Assembly (NCBI RefSeq): GCF_007830435.1
Contig: NZ_VLLC01000017.1
Coordinates: 1-64,000 of the forward strand
Direction of reading: 5' to 3'
Length of the DNA: 64,000 nt
DNA from: Desulfobotulus alkaliphilus
Lineage (GTDB): Bacteria > Desulfobacterota > Desulfobacteria > Desulfobacterales > ASO4-4
Both the position numbers and the translations under genes were made by a program. Shown piece by piece: positions 8,709 to 18,973 of this stretch; the stretch's first letter is position 1; every line of letters starts with the position of its first letter. The notes beneath the pieces were generated by a model. The model was not told the DNA's origin. It saw only the letters and a list, made by a program, of their open reading frames with translations, and made no database searches.

Positions 8709-8724
8709 ACAAAGAGCAGAAATC

Positions 8725-9504
8725 TCAGATTTCGGGAAGCTTGACCAGAACAGCACCGCTTTTCCGCTTGGTTTTAGCTTCCCAACGGAACATCCTGATT
8801 TCTCCGGTCTTTTGCATATGGGTCAGAAACTCTTCCGCATAATCCCGGAGCACCCCATTGCCCCCTTCCGAGTGAAGCCCCTTGCCGGTAATGATACGCA
8901 TCACAGAGACCCCCTCCACACGGGCCGTAAGGATGGCAGAACGCATACGCACATCTGCCTGTGCGCTGTTCAGGCCATGGAGATCCAGGGTCTTTCCCGG
9001 AGATGTCCAGACCACAGGCTTCGGCTTTTCCACAACTTCTCCTATAATCTCAGGCTCTGGCAGATCCGGCTCCTGTACGGGTCCCTCTTTTTCAGGATCT
9101 CCGCCCATCAGTACAAAAAGATCTGCATCCGTATCCAGCACAGGGATTTTTTCCTTGATTTCCGGAGAAGGAGGGGCTGCTTTTTTCCGGAAGCGCATGC
9201 GTCTTTTGGGAGCTTTTGGAAGGGATGCACCGCTGTCCTCTGGGGGAGTATCGGGGCCGGGCGCTTGCTTTTCCGGTAAAGCCTCAGGCAGAGGCGCCTT
9301 TTTTTTTATGGTATTTTTTTCGGATACCTCTTCAGAAGCCTTTGCTGGAGGCAGGACGGGAGACTTTTTTTTCCGGGTACGGGTATCTTTTGTCTTTTTT
9401 GCCCGGACCTTTCTTTTTTTTTCAGCAAGTGAAACAGGATCATCCTGTTTTTTCTCTTCCCTGTGCCAGATTTTTCTCCACAGACCCAACAACCAGTCCT
9501 TCAT
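8725..9504 (-). CDS. Smr-domain protein with long charged N-terminal region
   Basis: The last 90 residues form an Smr domain, with LDLHGLNSAQADVRM, the TGKGLHS loop and the following NGVLRDYAEEFL helix. Smr domains are DNA or RNA endonucleases, or bind nucleic acid. Residues 1-150 are low-complexity, rich in Lys, Pro and Glu, and probably disordered. A first ATG at 9510 directly touches the ribosome site, whereas the ATG at 9504 sits 5 bases behind AAGGA and is preferred, giving 259 residues. The natural role is unknown; RNA quality control or mismatch-related DNA processing are the family possibilities. The R1 copy A ends just beyond its stop codon. Confidence 0.85.
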   Translation of the reverse strand: MKDWLLGLWRKIWHREEKKQDDPVSLAEKKRKVRAKKTKDTRTRKKKSPVLPPAKASEEVSEKNTIKKKAPLPEALPEKQAPGPDTPPEDSGASLPKAPKRRMRFRKKAAPPSPEIKEKIPVLDTDADLFVLMGGDPEKEGPVQEPDLPEPEIIGEVVEKPKPVVWTSPGKTLDLHGLNSAQADVRMRSAILTARVEGVSVMRIITGKGLHSEGGNGVLRDYAEEFLTHMQKTGEIRMFRWEAKTKRKSGAVLVKLPEI

Positions 9505-9586
9505 GGGCATCCTTTCAAACGAAACAAAACACGGATTGTAAATATGGTTTGCAAAAATCAGGGCGATACTTTCTTTTTTTCCGGAT

Positions 9587-9790
9587 TCATTCCCCTGTAT
9601 CCTTCAGGCAGGAATTGCAGGGCAAGGCGTTCGGTGCTGATTGTATGCCCGCCCTTTCACAGCCGGAAGGACGGCAACTGCAGCCATGGCCACATCCCTT
9701 ATCCCCGTGCCTTGGCCTGATCCTTCGCAGGCACAGGGCTGCCAACCCAAAAACAATAAGCCCGATAATAAGGGTTTCAATAAATACCAT
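9587..9790 (-). CDS. FeoB-associated Cys-rich membrane protein
   Basis: The 67-residue protein has one N-terminal membrane helix (about residues 4-20) followed by the Cys-rich motif GCGHGCSC and further Cys residues. This architecture is typical of the FeoB-associated Cys-rich family, normally encoded beside the ferrous iron transporter FeoB. AAAGGAGGTTTTCCC before the ATG is an ideal ribosome site. No feoA or feoB is present in the window, so the gene is an orphan here. A role in iron handling is inferred only from family membership. Confidence 0.75.
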   Translation of the reverse strand: MVFIETLIIGLIVFGLAALCLRRIRPRHGDKGCGHGCSCRPSGCERAGIQSAPNALPCNSCLKDTGE

Positions 9791-9996
9791 GGGAAAACCT
9801 CCTTTTTTAAACTTATAAAATATATAGCCCCGCCTAAAAAGGTCAAGAAAATCCCAAAAAATGTCCTTTTACATCCACAGGGGAGGCATCCATAATCAGC
9901 ACCTGAAAAAAGGCAGAAACTCAGCGCGTTTTTCTGTTATACTCAGCACGGTCATTTTTGAGACAAAGTAATGAACATCATGGATATTTACTTTCT

Positions 9997-10077
9997 CCCC
10001 TCACCCCGGCACTCAGGCCAACAGTCTTCAGTTCATTGGACAAGTCCAGTTTTTGGCCTGTGTGCGGGGGGTGAGGG
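9997..10077. repeat. Large intergenic inverted repeat
   Basis: Two arms of about 25 bases, CCCTCACCCCGGCACTCAGG and its near complement ending at 10077, enclose a loop of about 30 bases. The arms match at about 21 positions. It lies in the 468-base gap 9791-10258, in which nothing else is recognised. It has no T-run and is not a normal terminator. The CCGGCACTCAGG in the left arm resembles the end of the 71-bp modules at 40393 and 43187. Confidence 0.6.
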
Positions 10078-10258
10078 CTTCATCAAAAAAGTCAGAATAG
10101 CATCCCAGTTTTTGGATGTTTCACAGATGAGCGTTTGAAGTATAACAGAATGCCAGACAGACCCATGAACACCAGACCCTTTTTACCGGCACAGACGGCC
10201 ATTGGCCTGCCCCGGACCGTTAAGACCTCAGACATAAAAATCTTAGTCCTGTCAACCC

Positions 10259-11371
10259 ATGTATCATAAAAACAAGAATGAAAACCCGCCTGCCCTGCGC
10301 AAAATCATCCATGTGGATATGGACGCCTTTTATGCTGCCATTGAACAGCGGGACAATCCGGTGCTGAAAGGTCGTCCCGTCATCGTGGGCGGCAACCCCA
10401 AAGGCCGTGGGGTTGTGGCCACATGCAGCTATGAGGCCAGAAAATTCGGCATTCATTCGGCCATGTCTGCGGCGCAGGCCATAAGAAAATGCCCCCATGC
10501 CGTTTTTATCCGCCCGAGAAAAGAGGTGTACGCCGCCGTTTCCAGACAGATTTTTGCCATATGCCAGAAATTTTCCAACTGCATTGAACCCCTTTCCCTG
10601 GACGAGGCCTTCCTTGATGTCAGTGAGGATATCCTGAACCTTGGCTCTGCCACCCGGACAGCAGAAAAACTTCTGGAAACAATCCATAAACATACGGGGC
10701 TGACCGCTTCCGCAGGTGTTTCCTTTAACAAATTTCTGGCCAAGGTGGCCTCGGACATCCGTAAACCCGCAGGCCTCACCGTCATCCGGCCCGAAGACGC
10801 CCCGGCCTTTCTGGAAAAGCTTCCGGTACGAAAATTCTTTGGCGTGGGTAAAACAACGGAAAAAAAGATGCACAGCCACAATCTTTTTACGGGTGAAGAT
10901 ATCAAAGCCATGGGCGAAGAAAAACTGAAAAACCTTTTCGGTAAGGCAGGAAAGGAATTTTATGCCTTTGCCATGGGCCGGGATGACCGGCCTGTCATGG
11001 CGCAGAGAAGCAGAAAGTCCATAGGAAGGGAAGTCACCCTGGAGAGGGATATCCGGGACACAGGGGCCATGCTTGCCATTCTAAAAACTCTGGCGGAAGA
11101 TGTGGAGGCCAGTCTTGTCCGGAAAAAACACGCCGGTCACACCCTCACGCTGAAGGTAAAGTATCCGGATTTCCGCAGCGCCACCCGTTCCATGAGCTTT
11201 CCCTGCCCCCTGTGGCGTGCGGAAGACATGATGGAAAAAATGCCGGAACTTCTGGCCCGTACCGAAGCCGGAGAAAAAGCCGTCCGTCTCCTTGGCCTTG
11301 CCATATCCCAGTTCCCGGATACGGAACAGACAAAGGGACAGATGCTTCTTCCCTTTGTATTCCATAAGTAA
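10259..11371 (+). CDS. dinB: DNA polymerase IV (DinB), C-terminus altered by R1 insertion
   Basis: This Y-family translesion polymerase copies damaged templates. Catalytic motifs are VDMDAFYAAIEQRDNP, with the first metal-binding Asp, and SLDEAFLDV with the Asp-Glu pair. Thumb and little-finger regions follow to about residue 345. The end GQMLLPF fits the beta-clamp binding consensus QxxLxF. No clear ribosome site precedes the ATG, but no internal Met fits the family better. The stop TAA is supplied by the first four bases (GTAA) of R1 copy B. If the insertion and one 8-bp duplicate are removed, the frame would continue for nine more residues to a stop at 11583. Confidence 0.92.
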   Translation: MYHKNKNENPPALRKIIHVDMDAFYAAIEQRDNPVLKGRPVIVGGNPKGRGVVATCSYEARKFGIHSAMSAAQAIRKCPHAVFIRPRKEVYAAVSRQIFAICQKFSNCIEPLSLDEAFLDVSEDILNLGSATRTAEKLLETIHKHTGLTASAGVSFNKFLAKVASDIRKPAGLTVIRPEDAPAFLEKLPVRKFFGVGKTTEKKMHSHNLFTGEDIKAMGEEKLKNLFGKAGKEFYAFAMGRDDRPVMAQRSRKSIGREVTLERDIRDTGAMLAILKTLAEDVEASLVRKKHAGHTLTLKVKYPDFRSATRSMSFPCPLWRAEDMMEKMPELLARTEAGEKAVRLLGLAISQFPDTEQTKGQMLLPFVFHK

Positions 11372-11546
11372 CTGTTCAACACTATTTTCCAGGTACCATA
11401 CCTGCAAGGCAGATGCACAGGCCTGCAAAGCTCTGATCCGAAACGATTGCAATGTCACTTGCAAATAGCCACGGAGCCTTGCAACACTACGAAGCTGCTG
11501 CAATTACAGTATTGGCAGTTCGGAATAAACCGTGCTGAATAATTCC
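11368..11546 (+). mobile_element. R1 MITE, copy B (internally deleted, 179 bp)
   Basis: Both R1 ends are present and are flanked by a perfect 8-bp duplication, TTCCATAA at 11360-11367 and 11547-11554. Compared with copy A the middle 168 bases are missing; the junction lies at a GCACAGGCC that occurs twice in copy A (8410 and 8578), so deletion by recombination between short direct repeats is likely. Confidence 0.9.
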
Positions 11547-11588
11547 TTCCATAAGACCCCGGAAAACCTCTTTACCAGAAGGTAAACC

Positions 11589-12401
11589 CTACGGCCTTTC
11601 CAGCACAATTTCTCCGGGCTGTTCCCAGGCTGAGGCATAAAAACCCGCCACCTGCCACTTTTCGTGCAGCTTTTCCAGCTCACCGGATGCCAGCAGACGG
11701 GCCATACCCCTATCAAAAAGATCCATCAGCTCCAAGGAAGAAGGCTTGTCCGAAAAGGCCAGATAGGCCTTCTGCCCCCAGAGGGGAGCAACACGGTAAA
11801 CCAGCGTATCCACCATGTGCGTATCCACATAACGGTCCACATCGATGCGGGAGTCAATGAAGGCATCCACCCGGTCTGCGGCCAGCAGACGCCAGGGATT
11901 GCCATCATGGGGAATTTCCATCCTGTGCATGACAATACCCTTGAGGGGATTTCTTAAATGGTAATCATAGCCCCTGAACCAGACAACGGAACGTCCCCGA
12001 AGGGAATTCTGCCCCTTCCAGTCCGGAAAACGCTCCCTTTTAAACACGGCCACGGTGTATTCAATATAAAGGGGCAGAGCCGGAACCCTGAGACCTGCGG
12101 CATCGGCATCCTCTCTCCATACACTGGGCATGGCATCGGCATGGGCATTTTTCACAAGGTTCAGGGAGCGGTTCCAGTTGGCAAACTCCCATGACACCTT
12201 CACGCCTTCGGGTTCATATATTTTTTTTAAAATTTCAAAGAAAAACCCCGTACCATCGGCATGGGTCTGCCCTGCCCACTCCGGCGTGGCAATGTGAATC
12301 ACCGAAGAAAAATCATCAGCCCTTGCCTTAAAAGACAGAGAAAGTAAAACCGCAGACAGCAAAAAAAGGATGCACCGGAACACATGTTTTTTTTCACTCA
12401 T
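11589..12401 (-). CDS. Periplasmic solute-binding protein, family 3
   Basis: A cleavable signal peptide (about residues 1-28, hydrophobic core ILFLLSAVLLSLSF, then ARADD) precedes a family-3 solute-binding fold of about 240 residues. The family binds amino acids or other small polar ligands and delivers them to ABC transporters or receptors. The start at 12401 has GGGGAGGATGGGG before it; the longer frame is less likely. No permease or ATPase is nearby, so the protein may serve a receptor or an unlinked transporter. Its ATG overlaps the end of the YcgN-like gene by 8 bases, so the two are translated together. The ligand is unknown. Confidence 0.8.
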   Translation of the reverse strand: MSEKKHVFRCILFLLSAVLLSLSFKARADDFSSVIHIATPEWAGQTHADGTGFFFEILKKIYEPEGVKVSWEFANWNRSLNLVKNAHADAMPSVWREDADAAGLRVPALPLYIEYTVAVFKRERFPDWKGQNSLRGRSVVWFRGYDYHLRNPLKGIVMHRMEIPHDGNPWRLLAADRVDAFIDSRIDVDRYVDTHMVDTLVYRVAPLWGQKAYLAFSDKPSSLELMDLFDRGMARLLASGELEKLHEKWQVAGFYASAWEQPGEIVLERP

Positions 12402-12876
12402 CCCCATCCTCCCCAAGAAGCCGGACCTCAGAACCATCCGCCCCCCCAAAAGAAATCAGATGGGCTTCCAGATCCAGGGCATAAAGATCCATCTCCCTGA
12501 CGGAAAAGGCCCAGTCTCCAACGCCAATACCCGGAGGCAGCTTTGTGTGCGGATTCTGCAGAAGGGGATGCCAGAAAGGCAGATCCCGCCCCTCATGCAG
12601 ACAGCGGTAGGCACAGCTTGGGGGCAGCCAGTCCGGGTGATTTTTCAGGCAGTCACAGATGGCAAGGCATTCGGCTTTGCTGCTGAAGCGTTCGGCATAA
12701 ATCCGGCACCTGCCCGATTCAAGGTCCAAAAACTCACAGGCCAGCCGGGTATAATATATACGGTTTGTCTCCTCTTCCTCCATTTTCACAAGGCAGCACC
12801 TCCCGCAGCCATCACAGAGGGACTCCCATTCCTCCCTGCTCATCTCTTCCAGCTTTTTCCTTTTCCAGAAATCCAT
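12394..12876 (-). CDS. YcgN/UPF0260 (YkgJ-type) cysteine-cluster protein
   Basis: The 160-residue protein matches the YcgN family throughout. It has CDGCGRCCLVKME near the N-terminus, CEFLDLESGRCRIY, then CLAICDCL and a tail with PPSCAYRCLHEGRDLPFWHPL. The conserved Cys residues probably bind a metal or an iron-sulfur cluster. The biological role of the family is not known. The ribosome site GGGAGACCCC precedes the ATG. It is the first gene of a two-gene unit with the solute-binding protein and is divergent from the diguanylate cyclase. Confidence 0.85.
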   Translation of the reverse strand: MDFWKRKKLEEMSREEWESLCDGCGRCCLVKMEEEETNRIYYTRLACEFLDLESGRCRIYAERFSSKAECLAICDCLKNHPDWLPPSCAYRCLHEGRDLPFWHPLLQNPHTKLPPGIGVGDWAFSVREMDLYALDLEAHLISFGGADGSEVRLLGEDGDE

Positions 12877-13079
12877 GGGGTCTCCCGGCTGCGGTCTGTC
12901 AGGCTTCTGCCATGCAGAATCTTGAAATGCTCAAAAAGAATCGAAAACAAGAAAACTGTTGAGATTTTTAATATAATAATGATAATAAATCCCTTTTAAA
13001 AAATACACCACAGATTTTTTTAATCCTAAAGATCCGTCGGTCAGAAATTAAGAAACAGACTCTTACAAGAGAATATACG

Positions 13080-14561
13080 ATGTCAATATTCGAAAAAAGC
13101 AGCAACCCGAAAATCATGGCCTATGGACTGGGCTTTTCCGCCATGGCAGTCATTCTTCTGCTCATGGCGGGCAATGCCTTTCTCCACTATCAGGACACCT
13201 TTCGGGCAGGGGAAAAAAAAGCCCTTGAGTTTTCCCGCATGCTGGCCCTCAGTTCCACCCAGAAACTGGGCGGAATACGAATTCTTTTCAAGGGCATGGC
13301 CATAACCATGGATGCCTGCCTGCAGAGCGGAAGTCAGGCGGCAGGCTGCAGGGATATCAGTCTTCATCTCAGAAAGCTGAGCCTGCATGAGCCCCATATC
13401 ATGGATCTTCTCATCATAGATCCCGAAGGAGACATCCTGCACTGGAGCGGAGATCCCCCCATACCGGATATCAAAAACCGCCCTTATGTGAGCATTCACC
13501 ATACAGACCGCCACGAAGGACTGGTCATCAGCCCGCCCATACAGTCCATAAGGGAGCATAAAAAATGGTTTTTTGCCATCTCACAGGCCTACTACTCCAG
13601 TGAGGGGCATCTGAAATATATCTTTGCCGCCCTCATAGAACTGGAAGTTCTTCTTCAGAGTTACGAAAGCATCCTCCTGCCCGAAGGTGGAACGGCGGGC
13701 CTCATTATGGACAACGGCCAGATCATCCTCCGTATACCGGATCATGAAAACTATGTGGGAAAATTTGCCCACATCATTCCCATGAATATGGAACCGGACA
13801 AAAACAGGGTCATTTATGGTATGGGCCTTGACAATACACCAAGAATCCTCGCCTTTCAGTCCATTGATCCCTACCCCATGGCCGCATGGGTGTCCCTGTC
13901 CAGAAAGCAGATGATCGGAAACTGGTGGCGACAGGGCAGGACAACAGCGGGCATCAGCCTGCTGACGCTCTTTTTTTTCTTCTTTCTCACCCACTCACTG
14001 GCCAAAGCCCTCAAGCGTCAGGAGCAGGAAAAACATGCCCTTGTCACCCTGGCAGGCACCGATGCCCTCACAGGCCTTGCCAACCGCAGACAGGCCCTTT
14101 TGAGTCTGGAGCGGGCCATGGCAAGATCCAGACGCACGGGCCGCCCCCTTTCCATCATCATGCTGGATCTGGACCATTTCAAGGCCGTCAACGACACCTT
14201 TGGCCACCCAAGAGGAGATGCCATCCTGCAGCTTGCCGCAAAAAACATCGAAAAACGGTTGCGTTCCTCGGATCTTGCCGCACGCATAGGGGGTGAGGAA
14301 TTCCTTGTCATCCTTCCGGACACGGACCTTGCCGGCGCCAAAATCCTTGCGGAATCCCTGCGCCATGGCTTCAAGGATCATCTGAAACTGCCCAAGCCGG
14401 TTCCCTGGAAGATTTCTGCCAGCATAGGGGTTTGCAGCATGAACCCCGAAGACACGGCAGACTTTCTTCTCTGCCGTGTGGATGCCCTGCTCTATCAGGC
14501 CAAAAAAAAGGGAAGGGATCAGGTTGTCTCGGAAAATGGGGAAGAATTCCAAAGCAATTAA
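13080..14561 (+). CDS. Membrane diguanylate cyclase with Cache-type sensor
   Basis: The protein makes the second messenger cyclic di-GMP from GTP. A membrane helix near residues 13-33 and another near 295-312 enclose a periplasmic sensor of about 260 residues that looks like a Cache domain. The GGDEF domain follows, with the metal-binding [14 protein letters not shown] and the active-site GGEEF near residue 403. An intact inhibitory RxxD site (RSSD) lies five residues before GGEEF, so product feedback is likely. The end overlaps the converging RND gene by 4 bases. The signal sensed is unknown. Confidence 0.9.
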
Positions 14562-17500
14562 GCACCCCTGTTCTTTTTAAAAAGATCTGCAATGTCTTCC
14601 AGCACCATATAAAAGGAAGGCACCAGAATCAGAGTAATAAAAGAAGCGAAAAGAATACCGTACCCAAGGCTGATGGCCATGGGAATGAGGAAACGGGCCT
14701 GCCTTGAGGTTTCAAAAATCATGGGAGCCAGCCCTCCGAAGGTGGTCAGGGTGGTCAGCATGATGGGACGAAACCTAGAAATCCCCGCCTCCCAGATGGC
14801 CGGAAGGGTCTCCACCCCCTGTCTCCGGCTGCGGTTGGCCCGGTCAATCATCACAAGGGAAGCATTCACCACCACACCGCAGAGGGCCACCACACCAAAA
14901 AGGCTCATCATGGAAAGGGAATACCCCATGATGAGATGACCCGCAAGGGCCCCCACCAGACCAAAGGGAATGCAGCACATGATGATCAAAGGCTGAAAGT
15001 AACTTTTAAAGGGTACGGCCAGCAGGGCATATATGGCCACCAGCGCCATCAGAAGCCCCATGAAAAGACGCTCGGTGCTTTCCTTCATATCCGCCTGTCT
15101 GCCTTCAAAGCCCGCATTCAGGCCCGGATACCTGTGCTTAAGATCCGGCAGCACCTCCGCCCTCAGGGTCTCCACCACCTCGCCTGCCCGGAAAGCCGGT
15201 GTCACATCCCCTGTTACGGTGAGAATACGGCGTCCCTCCCGCCTCCGGATTTCCGTATAGGCCCGTCCCTCTTCCAGACGCACCACCTCCCGCAGCAGAA
15301 CCTCACCCCCCGCAGGTGTACGGATAATCAGATCCTTGAGATGCTCCATACGCAGGCGTTCCTCCGCAGGAAGACGGACACGGACGGTAATTTCATTCCT
15401 TCCCCTCTGGAAACGCAGGGCCTCCACACCCTGAAAGGCAGCCCGCACCTGTCTTGCCACTTCCCTTGCCGTCAGGCCCAGACGTTCTCCCTCGGGGAGC
15501 ATGACAAAATCCAGCTGCTTTTTCCCCCTTGCCGTACCGTCATCCACGTCACTCACAAGGGGAAAGTCCATGAGCTGTGCCGCCAGATACCTCCCCGCAG
15601 CCTCCAGCGTATCAATATTCCTGTGGGAAAGCTCCACGGTCAGGGCCTTGCCCGAACCCGGCCCCCCCCGGTCCGCCTGAAAACTGATGGTTTCAATTCC
15701 AGCCAGCCTGCCCACATCGGCCCGCCACTGCTGAACCAGTGCCGTGGTCCCCACGGGCCTGACATCGGGCGGGGTAAGGTAAATTCGCACCTGTATGGTA
15801 TTTTCCCGGATTCTGGAAAAAATCCCTAAGGAAAGCTCTTCTCCGCCGTTTTCCGCCACAAGCTTTCTCGCCGAAGCAATGATCCGGTCATGTACCTCCG
15901 TGGCCCGCTGGCTGGAAGATCCATAGGGGATCACGGCCTCACAAAAAGCAAAATCCGACTCAATGCGGGGAAAAAGCTCCATGCCCATGCGACCGCTCTT
16001 CACATAGCCAAAAGTTGCCAGCAGCACAGCCACAGCCGTGGCAAGGACCAGATAACGGTGGGCCAGACAGCGGCTCAGGAGGGGTCCGTAAAACCCGTTA
16101 ATAAAACGGATGAGCCCCTGACTGAAGGCATGCTGAAAATCCGAAAACCTTGCAAAAATCCCCCCTTTGATTTTCCTCTGATGGGCCAGATGGGCCGGAA
16201 GGATAAAAAGACTTTCAATGAGGGACATGAAAAAAACGGCCACCACCACCACAGGCAGTGTGCCGAATATTTTACCCAGCATCCCCGGAATAAAGGCGAT
16301 GGGTAAAAAAGCGACGATGTTGGTCAGCACGCTGAAAGTCACCGGAACAGCCATTTCGCGGGCACCCTGAATGGAAGCATCCATAAAGGAAAGCCCCCGC
16401 TGCCGCAAAGAATACACATGTTCCCCCACCACAATGGCATCATCCACCACAATCCCAAGGGTGACGATAAAGGCAAAAAGGGTAATCATGTTTATGGTGA
16501 AATCTGTCATGGGAAGAAAAAGAAAGGCTCCGAGAAAACTGATGGGTATCCCCAGACTCACCCAGAAAGCCAGCCGGATCTCCAGAAAAACAGCCAGAAG
16601 AACAAAGACAATGAGAAGCCCGATGCCTGCATTGCGCAGAAGAAGATCCGCACGCTGCTCAAAGACTTCTGAAAAATCACGGACAACATCAACATGAATG
16701 CCTTCGGGAAGACTGCTTGCAAAATCCCTGAGAGCGGCCCGACTTGCCCTGGAAACGGAAATGGGTGTTTCATCCCCTACCCGGTACACATTGACCATCA
16801 CCGAAGGGTAGCCATTGAAATACGCCCTCACATCCGTGTCTTCAAAATCTTCCTCCACACGGGCAATATCCCCCAGCAGCAGCCGTGAACCGTCTGTGTG
16901 GGTCATAATGGCAAGATCCCTGTAACCGGCCGCGCTGTATACTCTGCCCTTCATCCGCAGAAGAATCTCGCCGCCTTGCGTATCCAGACGCCCTCCCCCC
17001 ATCTCCACGGATACTTCCGCAAGCTTTCTGGCCACTGTCTCCAGGGTGATGCCATGGCGCCTCAGATTTTTTTCAGGGATCCAGACGGAAATTTCATGGT
17101 CCCTTACCCCCTCCAGAGCTGTCTGGGTAATGCCCTCCTCTTCCAGAAGCCGGTCCCGGAGAAGTTCTGCGGCTTCCCGCAGTACCCTTTCTTCCGCTGA
17201 ACCGTAAACCGCAATGGAAAGCACCTCCCGCATTCTTGCATTCACAACAACACGGGGTCTTTCCGCACCTTCGGGGAAGGTAGTGATCCTGTCCACCTCC
17301 CTCTGCACGTCCTGGGAAAACCTGTTGATATCCGTGCCTTCAAGCACTTCAACCTGCAGCCTTCCCATGCCTTCGGAAGCAAAGGAAACAAATTTATCCA
17401 CCCCCTCCAGCCCCTGAACGGCCTCCTCAAGGGCCAGCACTATCCCCTGTTCCACTTCTTCAGGACCAGCACCGGGATAGGCCACGCTGACCGTTACCAT

Positions 17501-17644
17501 TCCCAGATCAAAGTCAGGGAAAACCTCCTGCTTGATGCCCGTGAACATGATAAGACCACCCACAAGGCAGGCCACCATGAGAAGATTGGCTGCCACATTG
17601 TTACGGGTCATCCAGGCAATGGGGCCCCCTGTCTGCTTTTCCAT
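14558..17644 (-). CDS. RND-family efflux transporter, inner-membrane pump
   Basis: The 1028-residue protein has the classic RND layout: one N-terminal helix (ARNN-like region [15 protein letters not shown]), a large periplasmic pore domain, six helices from about 335, a second periplasmic domain and a final helix block. Helix 4 contains [13 protein letters not shown] with the two Asp residues of the proton relay. It resembles the AcrB/MexF hydrophobe class rather than the metal (CusA) class. It exports toxic compounds across both membranes together with the adaptor and outer-membrane channel encoded upstream. The ribosome site overlaps the last codons of the adaptor gene, 3 bases away, indicating coupled translation. 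Confidence 0.92.
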
Positions 17645-17647
17645 ATC

Positions 17648-18907
17648 CTATTCCTTTTTTGATCTTTCAGGCTTTCGGGGAGCTTTTTCCCATTCTTTTC
17701 CCATGTTTTTTTCCTGTGAGACACTGTTTTTCTGCACCTCCGGCTCCACGGACATCCCTTCCACAGCCAGACCCAGATCGGAAATGACCAGCAGACTGCC
17801 TTCTTCAAGATCCGGGGCAATGTAGATCCCCCTCCCATCACTAAACAAAGGCTTTACGTCAATAAAACGCAGACGATTTTCCCCGTCCACAAGCCAGATC
17901 CGGGAGCCCTCCCTCAGACTGCCATGGGGCAGATAAAACCCCTCTTCAAAACGGCGGCCCGCCACTTCCATGGAAAGAAAATCACCAAGAAAAAGCGGGG
18001 GCAAAGGGCTTTTCAGGCCCAGAGGGTCTTCCACCCTGACGAGCATGCGGGCCATGCGGGTATTTTCCGTGATATCCGGAAGAATCTGAAAAACAAGCCC
18101 CTGCCGCTTCCCGCCAGCACTTCGGATATCCACATGGGAAGGTCCTTTTTCATGATTTTCCGTACGCAGGACAGAGGTCCGGTCCCTTGGAATCCGTGCT
18201 TCTATCCAGAAAGCATCCCTGCCCGCAAGACTTGCCAGAACTTCACCGACAGATACCCGGCTGCCCGCCACCACATGACGGCGGGTCAGCACACCATCGA
18301 AGGGGGCCTGAATGCGGGTTCTTTCCAGTTGAATTTCCGCCATTTCCAGATCTGCCCTTGCGGAAGCCAGAGCCGCTTCCATCTGACGCATCTGGGGCTT
18401 TCTCAGGGTCAGCTCCGTTGCTGAAAGGCTCTGGCCAGTGAGACCTTCCAAAGTTTTCACCTCGGCTTCGGCCATGGCTGCCCTGCCCCTTTCCAAATCC
18501 AGATCCGCAGCAGCCCTGTTCACGGCTGCCGCTGCCCTGTCCAGAGCAATGCGATAATCCGCAGGGTCCACCTTCAGCATCAGTGACCCCTCATCCAGAT
18601 ATCCGCCCGGAAAAAAGTCTCCGGACATATAAACCAGTGTGCCTGCCAGCGGACTCCGGATATCCACCTCCCTTTCCGCCACAACGGTACCCATCACAGA
18701 AAGCTGCTCCACGGCCGCTTCCTTCTGCAATGGCAGAACCGTTACAAGGGGAGTGGCCTGCACAGCCGGTCTCCTCTGGGCCGCAGGCCGGGTTTCCATA
18801 AAATACCGCCCAAGACCTGCCCCCATGGCAATAATCACAAGGGATAAAAAAACTATGATCCACAGGGACCGGCGGGAAGCTGGCGGCTGATGAAGGGATG
18901 GTGTCAT
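17648..18907 (-). CDS. RND efflux periplasmic adaptor (membrane fusion protein)
   Basis: A single N-terminal anchor (LWIIVFLSLVIIAMGAGL) leads into an adaptor of the AcrA/HlyD type: a split lipoyl domain (RSPLAGTLVYMSGDFFPGGY and IQAPFDGVLTRRHVVAG), a coiled-coil hairpin at about 115-185 and beta-barrel domains to about 370. It links the inner-membrane pump to the outer-membrane channel. GGAG lies 9 bases before the ATG. The gene is followed after 3 bases by the pump and is separated from the channel gene by R1 copy C. The tail beyond 385 is Lys- and Glu-rich. Confidence 0.9.
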   Translation of the reverse strand: MTPSLHQPPASRRSLWIIVFLSLVIIAMGAGLGRYFMETRPAAQRRPAVQATPLVTVLPLQKEAAVEQLSVMGTVVAEREVDIRSPLAGTLVYMSGDFFPGGYLDEGSLMLKVDPADYRIALDRAAAAVNRAAADLDLERGRAAMAEAEVKTLEGLTGQSLSATELTLRKPQMRQMEAALASARADLEMAEIQLERTRIQAPFDGVLTRRHVVAGSRVSVGEVLASLAGRDAFWIEARIPRDRTSVLRTENHEKGPSHVDIRSAGGKRQGLVFQILPDITENTRMARMLVRVEDPLGLKSPLPPLFLGDFLSMEVAGRRFEEGFYLPHGSLREGSRIWLVDGENRLRFIDVKPLFSDGRGIYIAPDLEEGSLLVISDLGLAVEGMSVEPEVQKNSVSQEKNMGKEWEKAPRKPERSKKE

Positions 18908-18973
18908 GAGAATATACTCCCGGAAAACGGTTGTTCTGATCAGAAGAAGCCCTGCTCCTGCAAAACATTTTTA

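Noticed and set aside
8445-8756. Open reading frames inside R1 copies, for example those beginning MPCAEAAKTPRHRQ (also near 18992, 40408, 61602)
   Set aside because: They recur only because the repeat recurs, lack ribosome sites and are broken in some copies. They are by-products of the palindrome, not genes.
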